From Nonomuraea cavernae (GTDB taxonomy: Bacteria > Actinomycetota > Actinomycetes > Streptosporangiales > Streptosporangiaceae), in contig NZ_BMNH01000004.1 of the NCBI RefSeq assembly GCF_014646355.1, positions 295,068 through 359,067 on the forward strand: a stretch of 64,000 nucleotides of DNA, in the 5' to 3' direction. Both the position numbers and the translations under genes were made by a program. The notes beneath the pieces were generated by a model. The model was not told where the DNA came from, made no database searches, and was given only the letters and a program-made list of their open reading frames with translations. Every line of letters begins with the position of its first letter. Within the stretch, counting starts at the first letter, position 1. Below are positions 1 to 10,164 of the stretch, piece after piece.

Positions 1-131
1 AGGTTGAGCGCGCCGGGGATGTGCGCGGTGCCGAACTCCGCCGGGGTGCGGACGTCGACCACGAGCACGTCGGGGTTGGCGGCGACGAGCGAGCGCATGG
101 CCTCGACGCCGATGTGGGTTGTGCCGTTCAC
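1..131 (-). CDS. Rhodanese-like sulfurtransferase, partial (C-terminus outside window)
   Basis: Only the first 43 codons are in the window. They read from a GTG start (codon 131-129) with AGGAG eight bases upstream. The peptide shows the start of a rhodanese fold (VLVVDVRTPAEF, then HIPGAL), a region that normally precedes the catalytic Cys loop, so activity cannot be judged. It lies 56 bp downstream of the persulfide dioxygenase gene on the same strand, which suggests it is the last visible gene of a persulfide/thiosulfate-handling operon. The family assignment is solid; the substrate is not. Confidence 0.75.
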   Translation of the reverse strand, partial: MNGTTHIGVEAMRSLVAANPDVLVVDVRTPAEFGTAHIPGALN

Positions 132-187
132 AGTGAGATCTCCTGTATCGCGTAGAGCAGGGGAAGGATGTCCCCAGGGGTTGGTAA

Positions 188-1528
188 TCAGGGGGTGTCG
201 TGTGTGTGGAGGGCGTCGGCTACCTCGGCGATGCCCGCGCCGTTCAGCGCGACCGGCTGGTAGCCCTCGCGGGCCAGCACGGTGGCCGCCACGGTCGCCC
301 GCCGGCCCGTCGCACAGGCCACGAGCACCGGCCGGTCCTTGTCGAGCCCGTCCGGCAGGCCCTCGGTGACCAGATCGGGAAGGAACCGCTCGATCGCGCC
401 GTCCACCCGGACCTCCTCCCGCTCCGACGGCATGCGCACGTCGAGCAGCCGGCTCGCCGGCTGAGCGAGCCGGGTCAGGAAGCCGGGCAGGTCCACCAGG
501 TCGAAGCGCTGGGTGGCGGAGTCGCCCAGGTCGTGGATGATCCCCCGGACGGAGTCGAAGCCGATCCGGGCCAGCTGGGTGATCGCCTCGGCGGTGTCCT
601 GGCCGGGCTCGGCCACCAGCGCGATCGGCGACCCGTACGGCACCAGCCAGCCGGCCCAGCTGCCGAAGTCGGTGTCGAGCTCGATGCCGAGCGAGCCCGG
701 CAGCATGCCCGCCGCCTGGGCCGCGCGCGGGCGGATGTCGACCACCTGGACGTCCGGCGGCAGGTCGTCGGGTGCCAGCTCGGGGGCCGTGACGGGGGGC
801 ATGGGCGGCACGCCCAGCGTGTTGGCCGGGCCCATGTGACGGTAGAAGGCGGGGATGGGCAGCGGGGCGGCGAGCAGCCGGTCGGCGAACTCGTCGGCCT
901 CGCCGATGCCGATCATCGGGTTGCCGTCCAGCTCGTCCCCGATGGTCGAGGTGTGCCGGCCGGCGCCGGTCGTGGTGCAGAACGAGCCCTCGCCGTGGGT
1001 GGGGAACAAACCCACCTCGCGGGGGAGCGCCGCCAGCCGGCGCAGCGAGCCGTGCTGCAGCCTGGCCAGCGAGCGCGCCCGCTCGGGCCCCAGCAGGTCG
1101 GGGCGTCCGACGGACGTCACGAGCAGGCTGCCGCCGGAGAAGACGGCGACCGGCGCCCCGTCCACCAGCACCAGGTAGCTGGTGTGCTCGGGGGTGTGGC
1201 CGGGCGTGTGGATGGGCCGGATGGTCAGCCCGTCGCCGGCCTCGATGTCCTCCAGGTGGTAGGCGGGCGTGTGCCGGTAGGCCGCCGCGGACGCCGCCGG
1301 CAGCACCAGCTCCGCGCCGGTGCGGAGCGCGGCCTGCTCGGCGCCGGAGAGGTAGTCGTTGTGCAGGTGGGTCTCCAGGACGAAGCGGAGCTCCAGGTCA
1401 CGCTCCTCGGCCGCGCTCAGGAACCGGTCGATGTCGCGTTGCGGGTCGACGAGGATCGCCCTGCCCTCGTGGACGAGCAGGTGGCTCTGGTCGCCCAGCC
1501 CGTCGGTGCGGAAAGAGATGACATCCAT
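188..1528 (-). CDS. CstB-like persulfide dioxygenase-rhodanese fusion
   Basis: A 446-residue protein with a metallo-beta-lactamase fold (about 1-230) followed by two rhodanese-like domains. Metal-site motifs visible are THLHND (His54, His56, Asp58) and GHTPEH (His111, His115). The usual FTGD motif reads FSGG (130-133), so the Asp metal ligand expected in ETHE1-type enzymes is Gly. The first rhodanese repeat (VVDIRPRAA) has no catalytic Cys; the second has CATGRR. MBL-pseudorhodanese-rhodanese is the architecture of staphylococcal CstB, which oxidises low-molecular-weight persulfides to thiosulfate. ATG start with GGGAAGGGGG upstream. Its promoter carries a perfect CstR/CsoR-type palindrome and the repressor gene lies just upstream. 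A cytoplasmic persulfide-detoxifying role is inferred. Confidence 0.85.
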   Translation of the reverse strand: MDVISFRTDGLGDQSHLLVHEGRAILVDPQRDIDRFLSAAEERDLELRFVLETHLHNDYLSGAEQAALRTGAELVLPAASAAAYRHTPAYHLEDIEAGDGLTIRPIHTPGHTPEHTSYLVLVDGAPVAVFSGGSLLVTSVGRPDLLGPERARSLARLQHGSLRRLAALPREVGLFPTHGEGSFCTTTGAGRHTSTIGDELDGNPMIGIGEADEFADRLLAAPLPIPAFYRHMGPANTLGVPPMPPVTAPELAPDDLPPDVQVVDIRPRAAQAAGMLPGSLGIELDTDFGSWAGWLVPYGSPIALVAEPGQDTAEAITQLARIGFDSVRGIIHDLGDSATQRFDLVDLPGFLTRLAQPASRLLDVRMPSEREEVRVDGAIERFLPDLVTEGLPDGLDKDRPVLVACATGRRATVAATVLAREGYQPVALNGAGIAEVADALHTHDTP

Positions 1529-1549
1529 GGAACGCCCCCTTCCCAGGGA

Positions 1550-1565
1550 ATACCCCCGGGGGTAT
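1550..1565. promoter_or_regulatory. CstR/CsoR-type operator upstream of the dioxygenase gene
   Basis: ATACCCCCGGGGGTAT is a perfect 16-bp palindrome lying 22 bp upstream of the dioxygenase start. G/C-tract palindromes of this form are typical targets of DUF156 repressors (CsoR/CstR family). A near copy sits in front of the regulator gene itself. Confidence 0.75.
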
Positions 1566-1610
1566 AGAATCGGTAAAAAAGTGGGCGGGCTCTCGCCCGC
1601 CCGTGCCCGC

Positions 1611-2980
<1,370 letters not shown>

Positions 2981-2984
<4 letters not shown>

Positions 2985-4600
2985 ACGCGCGGCTGGTGCT
3001 CGGCCTCGTCCGGCACGAGACCGTGTCGTTCTTCCGGGCTCCGATCGCCGCCGTCTTCACCCTCGCGCTGCCGCTGATGATGATGGTCATCCTGGGCGCG
3101 AGTGTGGGCAACGCGGTGATCGAGGACCGGTCGGGGGTCCGGGTGATGCAGTTCGTCATCCCGGTGCTGGCGGTGTTCGGCATCGCCCAGGCGTGCTTCG
3201 GCACGCTCGCGATCCACCTGGCCGACCTGCGCGACCGGGGCTACCTGAAGCGGCTGCGCGGCACTCCCGTGCCGGCCTGGGCGGTGATCTCCGGCCTGGC
3301 CGGGGCGACGCTCGTGGTGTCGATGGTGACCGTCGTGCTGCTGCTCGGCACCGGAATGATCTTTTACGACCTGCGCCTGGTGGGACGGACCCTGCCCGCC
3401 CTCGTGCTGAGCCTGCTGGTCGGAGCCGGGTGCTTCGCCGCGCTCGGCTTCGCGCTGGCCGCGGTGGTGCGCGGGGCGGCGGTGCAGATGGTCGGCACCG
3501 GGCTGCTGCTGGCGCTGGCCTTCATCTCCGACATCTTCCTGCCGAACGCCCCGCTGCCGCGCTGGCTGGACGTCATCGGCTGGATCTTCCCGTTGCGGCA
3601 CTTCGCCAACGCCGTGGGCGACGGTCTCAACCCGTTCCTGCCCGGGACGGGGTTCTACGGCGATCACCTGGCCGTGCTCGCCGTCTGGGGGATCGCGGGC
3701 GTCGCTGTGGCGCTCTGGCGCTTCCAGTGGGAACGGCCGCCGGAGCGCGTCGCCACGGCCAGTCCGGCGGCCCGTCCTGTCCGTCCGGCCGGCCCGGACC
3801 GCCCGGGGCGGGTGGCCCGCCCGGAGCCGCCGACCGGCCGGCCGACGCCTGGACGGCTGGTGCGGGGTCAGGTGGCGCACGCGCTCTCACGGCTGCGCCG
3901 CGACCCGGCCACCGCGTTCTTCACCGCGATCCTGCCGGTGTTGATCCTCGTGCTGATCTCGCTGGTCTTCGGCGACGTGCGGACGCAAGGGGTGAGGCTC
4001 GCGCAGTTCATGATCGCATCCATGATCACCTACGTGATCGGCATCGCCGGCTACGTCAACCTGGCCGAGACGATCAGCACCGACAAGGACCGGGGAATCG
4101 TCAAGAGACTGGCCGGCACGCCGCTGCCCCGCTGGGCCTACTACACGGGCGCGGCGACCACCGGGCTCTGCGTGACCCTGGCCGCCGCCGTCGCCCTGGT
4201 CGCGGTGGCGGTGCTCGGTTTCGGCGCGGAGGTGCGCCCCGGCATGCTCCCCGGAGCGCTGGTGGCGATCCTGCTCGGGTTCGCCTGCTTCTCGGTGCTG
4301 GGCGCGCTGGTCTCCACGCTGGTCTCCAAGGGCGCCACGGCCAACGCGGTCACGTTGAGCTCGTTCCTCCTGCTCGCGTTCGTCTCGGAGGTGTTCGTGG
4401 TCGGCGGGACCCTGCCCGCCGGACTGCGCGCGGTCGGCGACCTCTTCCCGGTCAAGCACACCGCCCTCGCCCTCCTCGCCGCGCTGGACCCGGCTGGCCG
4501 GCCGTGGCCGTGGACCGACCTCGCCGTGCTCGCGGGCTGGACGGTCGCGGGCGTCCTGGCGATCGCCGCCGTCACCCGGTGGCGGAGCGCCACCCGCTGA
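2981..4600 (+). CDS. ABC-2 type permease, two complete permease units fused in one chain
   Basis: 539 residues, about twice the usual ABC-2 permease length. Residues 1-245 and 300-539 each form a six-helix ABC-2 unit, and each contains the family loop before the third helix (DRGYLKRLRGTP in the first, DRGIVKRLAGTP in the second). They are joined by a Pro/Arg/Ala-rich linker (about 250-290) that would be cytoplasmic. The fusion makes an obligate heterodimer-like channel to pair with the upstream ATPase. The start overlaps the ATPase stop. Likely a drug or lipid exporter; substrate unknown. Confidence 0.88.
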
Positions 4601-4605
4601 CGACC

Positions 4606-4641
4606 GGGCCCGAAAGTCCCGGGCGGCGGGGACCTTGGCCC
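4606..4641 (+). promoter_or_regulatory. Paired DosR/DevR-like boxes before nitroreductase-USP genes
   Basis: Two imperfect inverted repeats, GGGCCCGAAAGTCCC (4606-4620) and GGGGACCTTGGCCC (4628-4641), begin 22 bp apart, about two helical turns. Their arms (GGGCC/GGGAC with GTCCC/GGCCC) resemble the dormancy-regulator boxes of actinobacteria. The genes behind them, a Ddn-like nitroreductase and a universal stress protein, are typical members of such regulons. The same pair with the same spacing recurs at 18912-18946. The regulator is not in this window, so the assignment is inference. Confidence 0.55.
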
Positions 4642-4724
4642 GTACCGGACCCGCGTCCCCGCTGCGATGCTGGCAGCGAACGAGGTCAGCCCGACCCGAC
4701 GACCCACGAAGGGGGCGCGTGACC

Positions 4725-5225
4725 GTGAACGGCACCGTGACCGACGGCCTGCACCGCTACTCGCGCTGGCTCTACCGGGGCGGCCACCCCAACGGGCTGG
4801 CCCGCGCGCTGAACAGGATCTCGGCCGTCCTCCACTCGACCGGGGTGGTGCTGCCGGACCGGCTGGCCACCCTGGAGGTGCCCGGCCGGCGCACCGGCAG
4901 GCTCATCTCCTTCCCGGTGGTCGTCGCCGACCACGAGGGCGAGCGCTACCTCGTCGCCATGCTCGGTGCGGACACGAACTGGGTACGGAACGTACAGGCC
5001 GCCGAGGGGCGGGTGGTGCTGCGGCACGGCCGCCGTGAGCGGGTACGTCTCGAAGAGGTCGAACCCGGTCTCCGCGCGCCCGTCCTGCGGCGTTACCTGG
5101 CCGTCGCACCCGGGGCGCGCCCGCACATCCCGGTGGACCGGCACGCCCCGCTGGAGGACTTCGAGCGGGTCGCGGCGCGGATCCCGGTGTTCCGCGTCGT
5201 GAACGTCCGCCAGGCAGCGGGGTGA
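4725..5225 (+). CDS. Ddn-like deazaflavin (F420)-dependent nitroreductase family protein
   Basis: A 166-residue small beta-barrel protein of the DUF385/Ddn family. It shows the family core VPGRRTGRLISFPVV, then RYLVAMLGADTNWVRN and a C-terminal HIPVD. These proteins bind F420 and reduce quinones or nitro compounds, often at the membrane. GTG codons at 4719 and 4725 are both possible; 4725 is preferred because AAGGGGG (4709-4715) is nine bases away rather than three. It lies directly behind paired DosR-like boxes and 34 bp before the universal stress gene, so both are probably induced by hypoxia or redox stress. Confidence 0.8.
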   Translation: MNGTVTDGLHRYSRWLYRGGHPNGLARALNRISAVLHSTGVVLPDRLATLEVPGRRTGRLISFPVVVADHEGERYLVAMLGADTNWVRNVQAAEGRVVLRHGRRERVRLEEVEPGLRAPVLRRYLAVAPGARPHIPVDRHAPLEDFERVAARIPVFRVVNVRQAAG

Positions 5226-5259
5226 GCACCCCGTCGCAACCGGATTCGAGGTGTTGACC

Positions 5260-6117
5260 ATGACCGATCCACGCGGAGTCGTCCTCGGTTACGACGGCTC
5301 GGACTTCTCCATGCAGGCCCTGGACTGGGCGATCGACGAGTGCGAGCTGCGCGGGCTGCCGCTGACGCTCAGCCACGCGTGGCGCTGGCCGTACGGAGAG
5401 GCGCCCGAGGAGGCCAAACTGCATCTGCGCAAGGCCGCCGAGCACGTCCTCGGCCACGGCGCCGAGTGCGCGCGCTCGTCCAGCACGGTCACCCGCGTCA
5501 CCACCGACCTGTACGAGGGCTCGCCCGGTGAGCGCCTCGTCGAGCTGTCCGCCGGCGCCGACCTGGTGGTGATCGGCTGCCGGGGCCTCGGCGCGCTGGC
5601 CCGGTCGGTGGTCGGCTCCGTCACCGCCTACGTCGCGGCGCACGCGACCGCCCCGGTGATCGTGGTGCGCGGCCCCGGCCCGCTCCCTCAGCCGGTGAAC
5701 CCCGGCCCCGTGGTGCTGGGCCTGGGCCCGGCCACGCCCGACGAGGCGCTGGAGTTCGCCTTCGGCGAGGCCGCCGTGCGGCAGTTGCGCCTGGTGGCCG
5801 TGTACGCCGTGCGCCTGCCCACCATGTCGTGGGGCATGCCGATACCGCCGCTGCCCGACACCGACGCGTTCGTCCAGGCCGGGCGGGAACAGGTGGAGGA
5901 GCGCCTGGCGCCGTGGCGTGGCAGACATCCGGAGGTCCTGACCGAGGCGCGCGCCGTCATCGGCGCGGCCGGGGAGGTCCTGGGCGAGGCGTCGGCCGGG
6001 GCGACTCTCGTGGTCGTCGGAGCGGACCGCACCCGGCACCGCCACGGCCGCCTGGGCACGGTCGTCCGCGCGATGGCCGAGCACGCCTCGTGCCCGGTCG
6101 CGGTCGTGCCCGCCTGA
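5260..6117 (+). CDS. Universal stress protein, two tandem UspA domains
   Basis: 285 residues with two Usp folds. The first begins GVVLGYDGSDFS and carries the nucleotide-binding pattern G-x2-G-x9-G(S) in GCRGLGALARSVVGS, so it should bind ATP. The second (about 150-285) is recognisable from VVLGLGPATPDEAL and VVVGADRTR but its glycine loop is degenerate. ATG at 5260 has GAGGTG six bases upstream; an in-frame GTG at 5251 overlaps that site and is unlikely. Tandem-Usp proteins of this kind belong to dormancy regulons in mycobacteria and streptomycetes. It converges with the STAND operon, leaving only 7 bp. Confidence 0.88.
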   Translation: MTDPRGVVLGYDGSDFSMQALDWAIDECELRGLPLTLSHAWRWPYGEAPEEAKLHLRKAAEHVLGHGAECARSSSTVTRVTTDLYEGSPGERLVELSAGADLVVIGCRGLGALARSVVGSVTAYVAAHATAPVIVVRGPGPLPQPVNPGPVVLGLGPATPDEALEFAFGEAAVRQLRLVAVYAVRLPTMSWGMPIPPLPDTDAFVQAGREQVEERLAPWRGRHPEVLTEARAVIGAAGEVLGEASAGATLVVVGADRTRHRHGRLGTVVRAMAEHASCPVAVVPA

Positions 6118-6124
6118 CGCGCCC

Positions 6125-9124
6125 TCAGGCTTCCTGGTCCAGCCGCTCCGTCAGCTCCTGGGCGCGCCGCGCCCCCCGGTGGTAGCCGATCTCCAGGCTC
6201 ATCTGCTCGGCCCGGGTCGTCGAGTCCCAGGCCGCCTCGATGTCGCCCAGCCGGTGGTGCGTCTCGGCCACCAGCAGGCGCACGTCGATCTCCGCGATGC
6301 GGTAGCCGCCGGCCATGGCCATGGTGAGCGCCTGTCTGAGCTCGCCGAGGACGGCGGTGTCGGGCCTGCCGAAGCGGAGGTCCCAGCGGGAGCGGCCCAT
6401 CATGGCGCCGATGAGGACGTCGCGCCTGGTGATGCCGCGGGCGATGCGGAAGGCCTGGTCGTACCACTGGCGGGCGCCGTCGGCGTCGCCGGCCTGGAGG
6501 GCGAGGTCGCCGAGCCCCACGAGGCAGCCGGTCTCATCGCCCCGCCAGCCCGCCGCCCGGCACACGTCGAGGTTGACCTCGTGCACCCGCCGGGCCTCGT
6601 CGGCCCGGCCGAGGTGACGGAGATAGTCGGCGTAGCGGATGCCGCTCGAACTGTAGAGGGCGGGGATCGGGGTGTGCTCGCGCGCGATGCGAAGGGCCTC
6701 GGCGAAGGCCGCGCCCGCGATCTCCGTGCGCCCTTGGAGGTGGCCCAGCGCGCCGCGCAGGGTCTCGGCGACCAGCACGTCCTCCTCGTCACCGGCGCGG
6801 CGGGCGAGCTCGAACGTCTCGTCCACGATCGGCTCGCAGGACGGCAGCGCGCCCAGGCTGAGATGCAGCTCGGCCATGTTCTGGCAGCTCACCGCGGCGT
6901 CGTGCCAGGCTCCGACCGCCCGGAACGCCTGCGTGGCGCGCCGCGTCGCGACGGCCGCCTCGCGGAGCCGGCCCAGCATCTGCAGGCAGGTGGCGACCTC
7001 GTGCTGGATCCACCCCCGGGAGACCCCGTCCCGCACCAGGGGCCGGCGCATGAGCTCGCCCCGAGGGTAGAAGTCGGCGAAGACGGTCAGCGCCGACTCG
7101 TAGGCGCCCAGCTCGCGGGTGATGAGGCCGCGTTCGCCCTCGTACAGCCGCTCGTGGACCAGGTCGCAGGCGTCGTCGTGGACGCCCGCCCGGCAGGCGT
7201 GGTGGACGGCCTCCACGGTGGCGGCGAGGTCTTCGAGGGTTCGCGCCGCCGCGACGGCGGCCGTCGCGGACAGGTAGTAGTCCATGGCCCTGCGGTGCAG
7301 CGCGCGGCGGGCGTCGTCGTCGGCCGCCTGTCCGCCGAAGAAGTCGCGCACCAGCGGGTGCATGCTCGTCCGCCCCGAGGCGTCGCGGCGGACGATCCTG
7401 GCGGCGATGAGATGGCGGAACACGGCCGAGCGAGCCTGCCGCCACTCGTGGCCGCCCTCCTCCCACGGAATGTCCGGAAGGACCCGGCGCAGCGCGTCGT
7501 CCGGGACCGGCGTGCGGAAGACGCTGTAGCGCACGAGGAACGTCCGCTCCTCCTCGGACAGGCACGCGTCGTACTCCCGCAGCACCCGGCGGACCAGCAC
7601 GTCGCGGGGCAGGCTCGGATCGGGGGCGGGCAGCGACGACACCCTCCGCACGTCGCCGTCGTGGCGCGTCATCAGGTAGGCCGCCACCAGGCTGAGCGTG
7701 AGCGCGTGCCCGCCCCAGTCGCGCACCACCTGCTCGATGGAGGCGTCGGGGCCGTAGATGCCGAGCTTGCGCAGCAGCTCCTTGCCCGGCTCGATCTCCA
7801 GCGGCTCCACGTCCACCTGGTGGTGGGTCACGTACGGGATGAGGTCGAAGACCGGCGCGCGGGTGGTGATCAGGCACAGCGACGCGTGGTCCGGTGTCGC
7901 GAAGAAGGTCAGGAAGTCGCGGAGGTCGGCGCTGGTCACGGAGCCGTAGTGGTCACCCTCCTGATGCTGCATCACCTCGAAGCCGTCCAGGACGAACAGG
8001 AACCGGTGCAGCCCGAGGAGCCCGGCCACGCACTCGGCCCTGGCCCGTCCGTCCGGCAGTTCGTCGGGGGAGATGCTGCCGCCGCTGACGAAGTCGAGCG
8101 CCGCCTCGAGGAAGTCGTCGGCGCTGGCGCGCTCGGTGAAGCTCCACCAGAAGACACTCAGCTGGTCGTCCTCGGGCGCCGACGCGCTCAGCTGGTCGAT
8201 CCAGCGGCGGGCGATGCTGGTCTTGCCCTCACCGCCGAAGCCGACGAGGCTGATCACCAGCACCTCGTCGTCGCGGGCGCGCTCGTCCAGCTCGCGCAGA
8301 TGGCTGTCGCGCCCGACCCACTCGGGCAGGGGCAACGGCGCGAAGTCCATGTGGCGCGCCGCCCGCCGTGGCCGCGCCCGGCCGATCAGCGCCGGCTGCA
8401 CGTGCGCGGGCTCGGCCCTGACCAGCGGCAGCGGATCGCTCCGCAGGTCGACCCGTAGCGGTGAGAGCTCCAGCAGGCCGGCGTTGACGGCCCAGGCGGT
8501 GTCGCGGTCCTTACCGGCGAGCTCGGCGAGCCACGTCTCCGCCACGACTCCGACCACCAGATTTCGCTCGACGTCCAGGACGGCGGCGCCGCTCATGCCG
8601 GCGTCGATGTGCTTGGACTCCAGCTGCACGGGATCGAGCAGCAGCCGCCGGTCAGCGGGGGCCTCCACCTCGCCGAGGATGATGCCGCGCGCCCAGGCGC
8701 CGAAATAGCCGCCCAGCTGGCGATACCCGTAACTGCGGAAGGCATGCCAGTGGGAGTCTCCCGCGGCTCCCAGCACGGCCACCCGCTCGACGGGCAACGG
8801 CAGCGGGCCGTCCACCTGCAGGCACACCAGGTCGTCGTCGCTGTCGGAGAAGCACGCGATGACCCACGCGGCGCGCAACTCGGCCGGCTCGGTCCTGCGG
8901 CCCGACGACGGGAAGTAGACGCGGACCCGCGCCTCGCGGCTCGCCCGCGGCTCCACCCCGCCCGCCCGCACCACGTGGGCGCAGGTGGCGATCAGGCCGG
9001 TGCGGGAGATCACCACTCCGGTGCCGAGGACGTTCTGCCCCTCGGGGTCCCTGATCTGCACGGTGAACTCCCTGACGTCCTGCAGGATCACCCGGGGCGC
9101 GTCGCCCCCTTCCGGCCCGCTCAT
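6125..9124 (-). CDS. Trypsin-like protease / STAND NTPase / TPR protein (conflict-system effector)
   Basis: 999 residues. Residues 1-220 form a trypsin/HtrA-like protease with an apparently complete triad: His50 (TCAH), Asp98 (DDDL) and Ser178 (GMSG). Residues 265-600 form an NB-ARC-like STAND NTPase with Walker A GFGGEGKTS (295-303) and Walker B FLFVLD (375-380). The rest is a helical TPR-type array. Protease-STAND-TPR proteins with small Trypco partners are described by comparative genomics as actinobacterial conflict (immunity or programmed-death) systems. The start overlaps the partner's stop (ATGA). No signal peptide, so it is cytoplasmic: the NTPase probably senses through the TPRs and releases the protease. 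Targets are unknown. Confidence 0.85.
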   Translation of the reverse strand: MSGPEGGDAPRVILQDVREFTVQIRDPEGQNVLGTGVVISRTGLIATCAHVVRAGGVEPRASREARVRVYFPSSGRRTEPAELRAAWVIACFSDSDDDLVCLQVDGPLPLPVERVAVLGAAGDSHWHAFRSYGYRQLGGYFGAWARGIILGEVEAPADRRLLLDPVQLESKHIDAGMSGAAVLDVERNLVVGVVAETWLAELAGKDRDTAWAVNAGLLELSPLRVDLRSDPLPLVRAEPAHVQPALIGRARPRRAARHMDFAPLPLPEWVGRDSHLRELDERARDDEVLVISLVGFGGEGKTSIARRWIDQLSASAPEDDQLSVFWWSFTERASADDFLEAALDFVSGGSISPDELPDGRARAECVAGLLGLHRFLFVLDGFEVMQHQEGDHYGSVTSADLRDFLTFFATPDHASLCLITTRAPVFDLIPYVTHHQVDVEPLEIEPGKELLRKLGIYGPDASIEQVVRDWGGHALTLSLVAAYLMTRHDGDVRRVSSLPAPDPSLPRDVLVRRVLREYDACLSEEERTFLVRYSVFRTPVPDDALRRVLPDIPWEEGGHEWRQARSAVFRHLIAARIVRRDASGRTSMHPLVRDFFGGQAADDDARRALHRRAMDYYLSATAAVAAARTLEDLAATVEAVHHACRAGVHDDACDLVHERLYEGERGLITRELGAYESALTVFADFYPRGELMRRPLVRDGVSRGWIQHEVATCLQMLGRLREAAVATRRATQAFRAVGAWHDAAVSCQNMAELHLSLGALPSCEPIVDETFELARRAGDEEDVLVAETLRGALGHLQGRTEIAGAAFAEALRIAREHTPIPALYSSSGIRYADYLRHLGRADEARRVHEVNLDVCRAAGWRGDETGCLVGLGDLALQAGDADGARQWYDQAFRIARGITRRDVLIGAMMGRSRWDLRFGRPDTAVLGELRQALTMAMAGGYRIAEIDVRLLVAETHHRLGDIEAAWDSTTRAEQMSLEIGYHRGARRAQELTERLDQEA

Positions 9125-9441
9125 GGCGTGCCGCTCGGGCCCCAGGTCAGTGTCACGGTGACCGCCGCCTCGACGCCGGCCTTGGCGATCACGGCACCGG
9201 CCTCGGCATCGAACTTGATCCCGAACTCCACCTGAACCCCGTCGGGGCGCACCGCGAGCTTCTCGACGGTGTCACGCACGCGCTCGGCCATGCCGTGGAT
9301 GGTGTCCATCGCCTGGTCCACCGCCTCGGCCGAACGGGCCATCGCCTCCGGAGCGCTCAGCGACACCTGCCGTAACCCACCGCGCTGACCGAACTCGACG
9401 AGGATCCGCTCACCGGAATCGCCCACTGGCGTTCGCGTCAT
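9121..9441 (-). CDS. Trypco1-like (CU044_2847 family) partner of the STAND protease
   Basis: A 106-residue protein with an N-terminal strand pair (RILVEFGQ...LRQVSLS), a helix-rich middle, and the C-terminal block VQVEFGIKFDAEAGAVIA followed by AAVTVTLTW. This matches the small domain that recurrently co-occurs with trypsin-STAND proteins, named Trypco1 in comparative-genomic work. Its stop overlaps the protease-STAND start by 4 bp, indicating coupled and probably near-stoichiometric synthesis. Likely an adaptor, inhibitor or trigger of the protease; the actual role is unknown. Confidence 0.75.
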   Translation of the reverse strand: MTRTPVGDSGERILVEFGQRGGLRQVSLSAPEAMARSAEAVDQAMDTIHGMAERVRDTVEKLAVRPDGVQVEFGIKFDAEAGAVIAKAGVEAAVTVTLTWGPSGTP

Positions 9442-9471
9442 ATCGTCTCCACCCGCTCGAAGATCAGCCGA

Positions 9472-9657
9472 TCATTCGGGCTGTGACCCGGCCTGCTCAT
9501 CCACGTCCGTGCGCTTCTCCGGATCGAGATCGTCCCGGGCGGCGAGCAGCGCCAGCACGTCCGGCGGCAGGCGACCGTCGATGGCGGAGGCCTCGCGCCT
9601 GCGCGGAGGGGGCGCCGCCTCGTCGCCGGGGCGCGCCGGGAGGTCGGGATCTTCCAT
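9472..9657 (-). CDS. Small acidic protein, first gene of the STAND operon
   Basis: A 61-residue charged, low-complexity protein (many Asp, Glu, Pro, Arg) with one likely helix around LPPDVLALLAARDD. ATG at 9657 has GGTGA six bases upstream, and the gene lies 30 bp before the Trypco1-like gene on the same strand, so it probably leads the operon. No family recognised. An overlapping longer frame on the same strand has shadow-type composition and was set aside. Coding status is moderately supported. Confidence 0.5.
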   Translation of the reverse strand: MEDPDLPARPGDEAAPPPRRREASAIDGRLPPDVLALLAARDDLDPEKRTDVDEQAGSQPE

Positions 9658-9733
9658 GGGTCACCGCCTTCGTATGGCTCCCAGTGTCGTGCGCCGAAGG
9701 ACGGAACGCCAGCGAGCGATGCTGACGGGAAAG

Positions 9734-10157
9734 ATGGAACCACGTCTCATCGAGGCGATCGAGCACGAGAAGACGCGCGCCACGGCGCGCGGCCCGGCTC
9801 GGCGTCACGGTCGTGGTCGCCGCCGGCAACGAGGGCACTCTGGCCCCGCCCGGCCTGTCGAACATCCGGCACCCCGGCGCGGCCAGGCGGGTCATCCCGG
9901 CCCGGGTCACGGTGCTGATCGAGCACGTCATCCCCGCGACGGCGATCCCTGACGCGGGCGACCTGCCCAGGGCGACGGGTGACGTGCTGTCCGGCATCGT
10001 GGCCGACCTGGAACGGCTCGGCGCGGCCGACGTCGAGCCGCGCGTGCTGGCGACGGTCGTCTCCGCGCGGCTCACGCGGTCGCGGATCGACCGGATCGCG
10101 GGCCGCGCGGACGTCCGCCGCGTCCAGCTCTCGCGGCCACACCGAGTGGTCACCTGA
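9734..10157 (+). pseudogene. Decayed gene with subtilase-like motif
   Basis: In this 507-bp gap between genes (9658-10164) two fragments in different frames look coding. From ATG 9734 the peptide begins MEPRLIEAIEHEK and then degenerates into Arg/Gly-rich sequence. From about 9801 another frame reads VTVVVAAGNEG and continues openly to the stop at 10155-10157, ending with an inhibitor-like module (ARLTRSRIDRIAG...RRVQLSRP). AAGNEG is a hallmark of S8 subtilases, and the tail recalls their propeptides. No single frame joins the parts. Best read as an internally deleted, frameshifted remnant; a genuine small protein from the second frame is the alternative. Confidence 0.35.
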
Positions 10158-10164
10158 CGACGGG

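Noticed and set aside
6179..8458. 759-codon open frame on the plus strand
   Set aside because: Antisense shadow of the trypsin-STAND gene; composition (Gly/Arg/His/Gln-rich, no motifs) is typical of GC-rich shadows.
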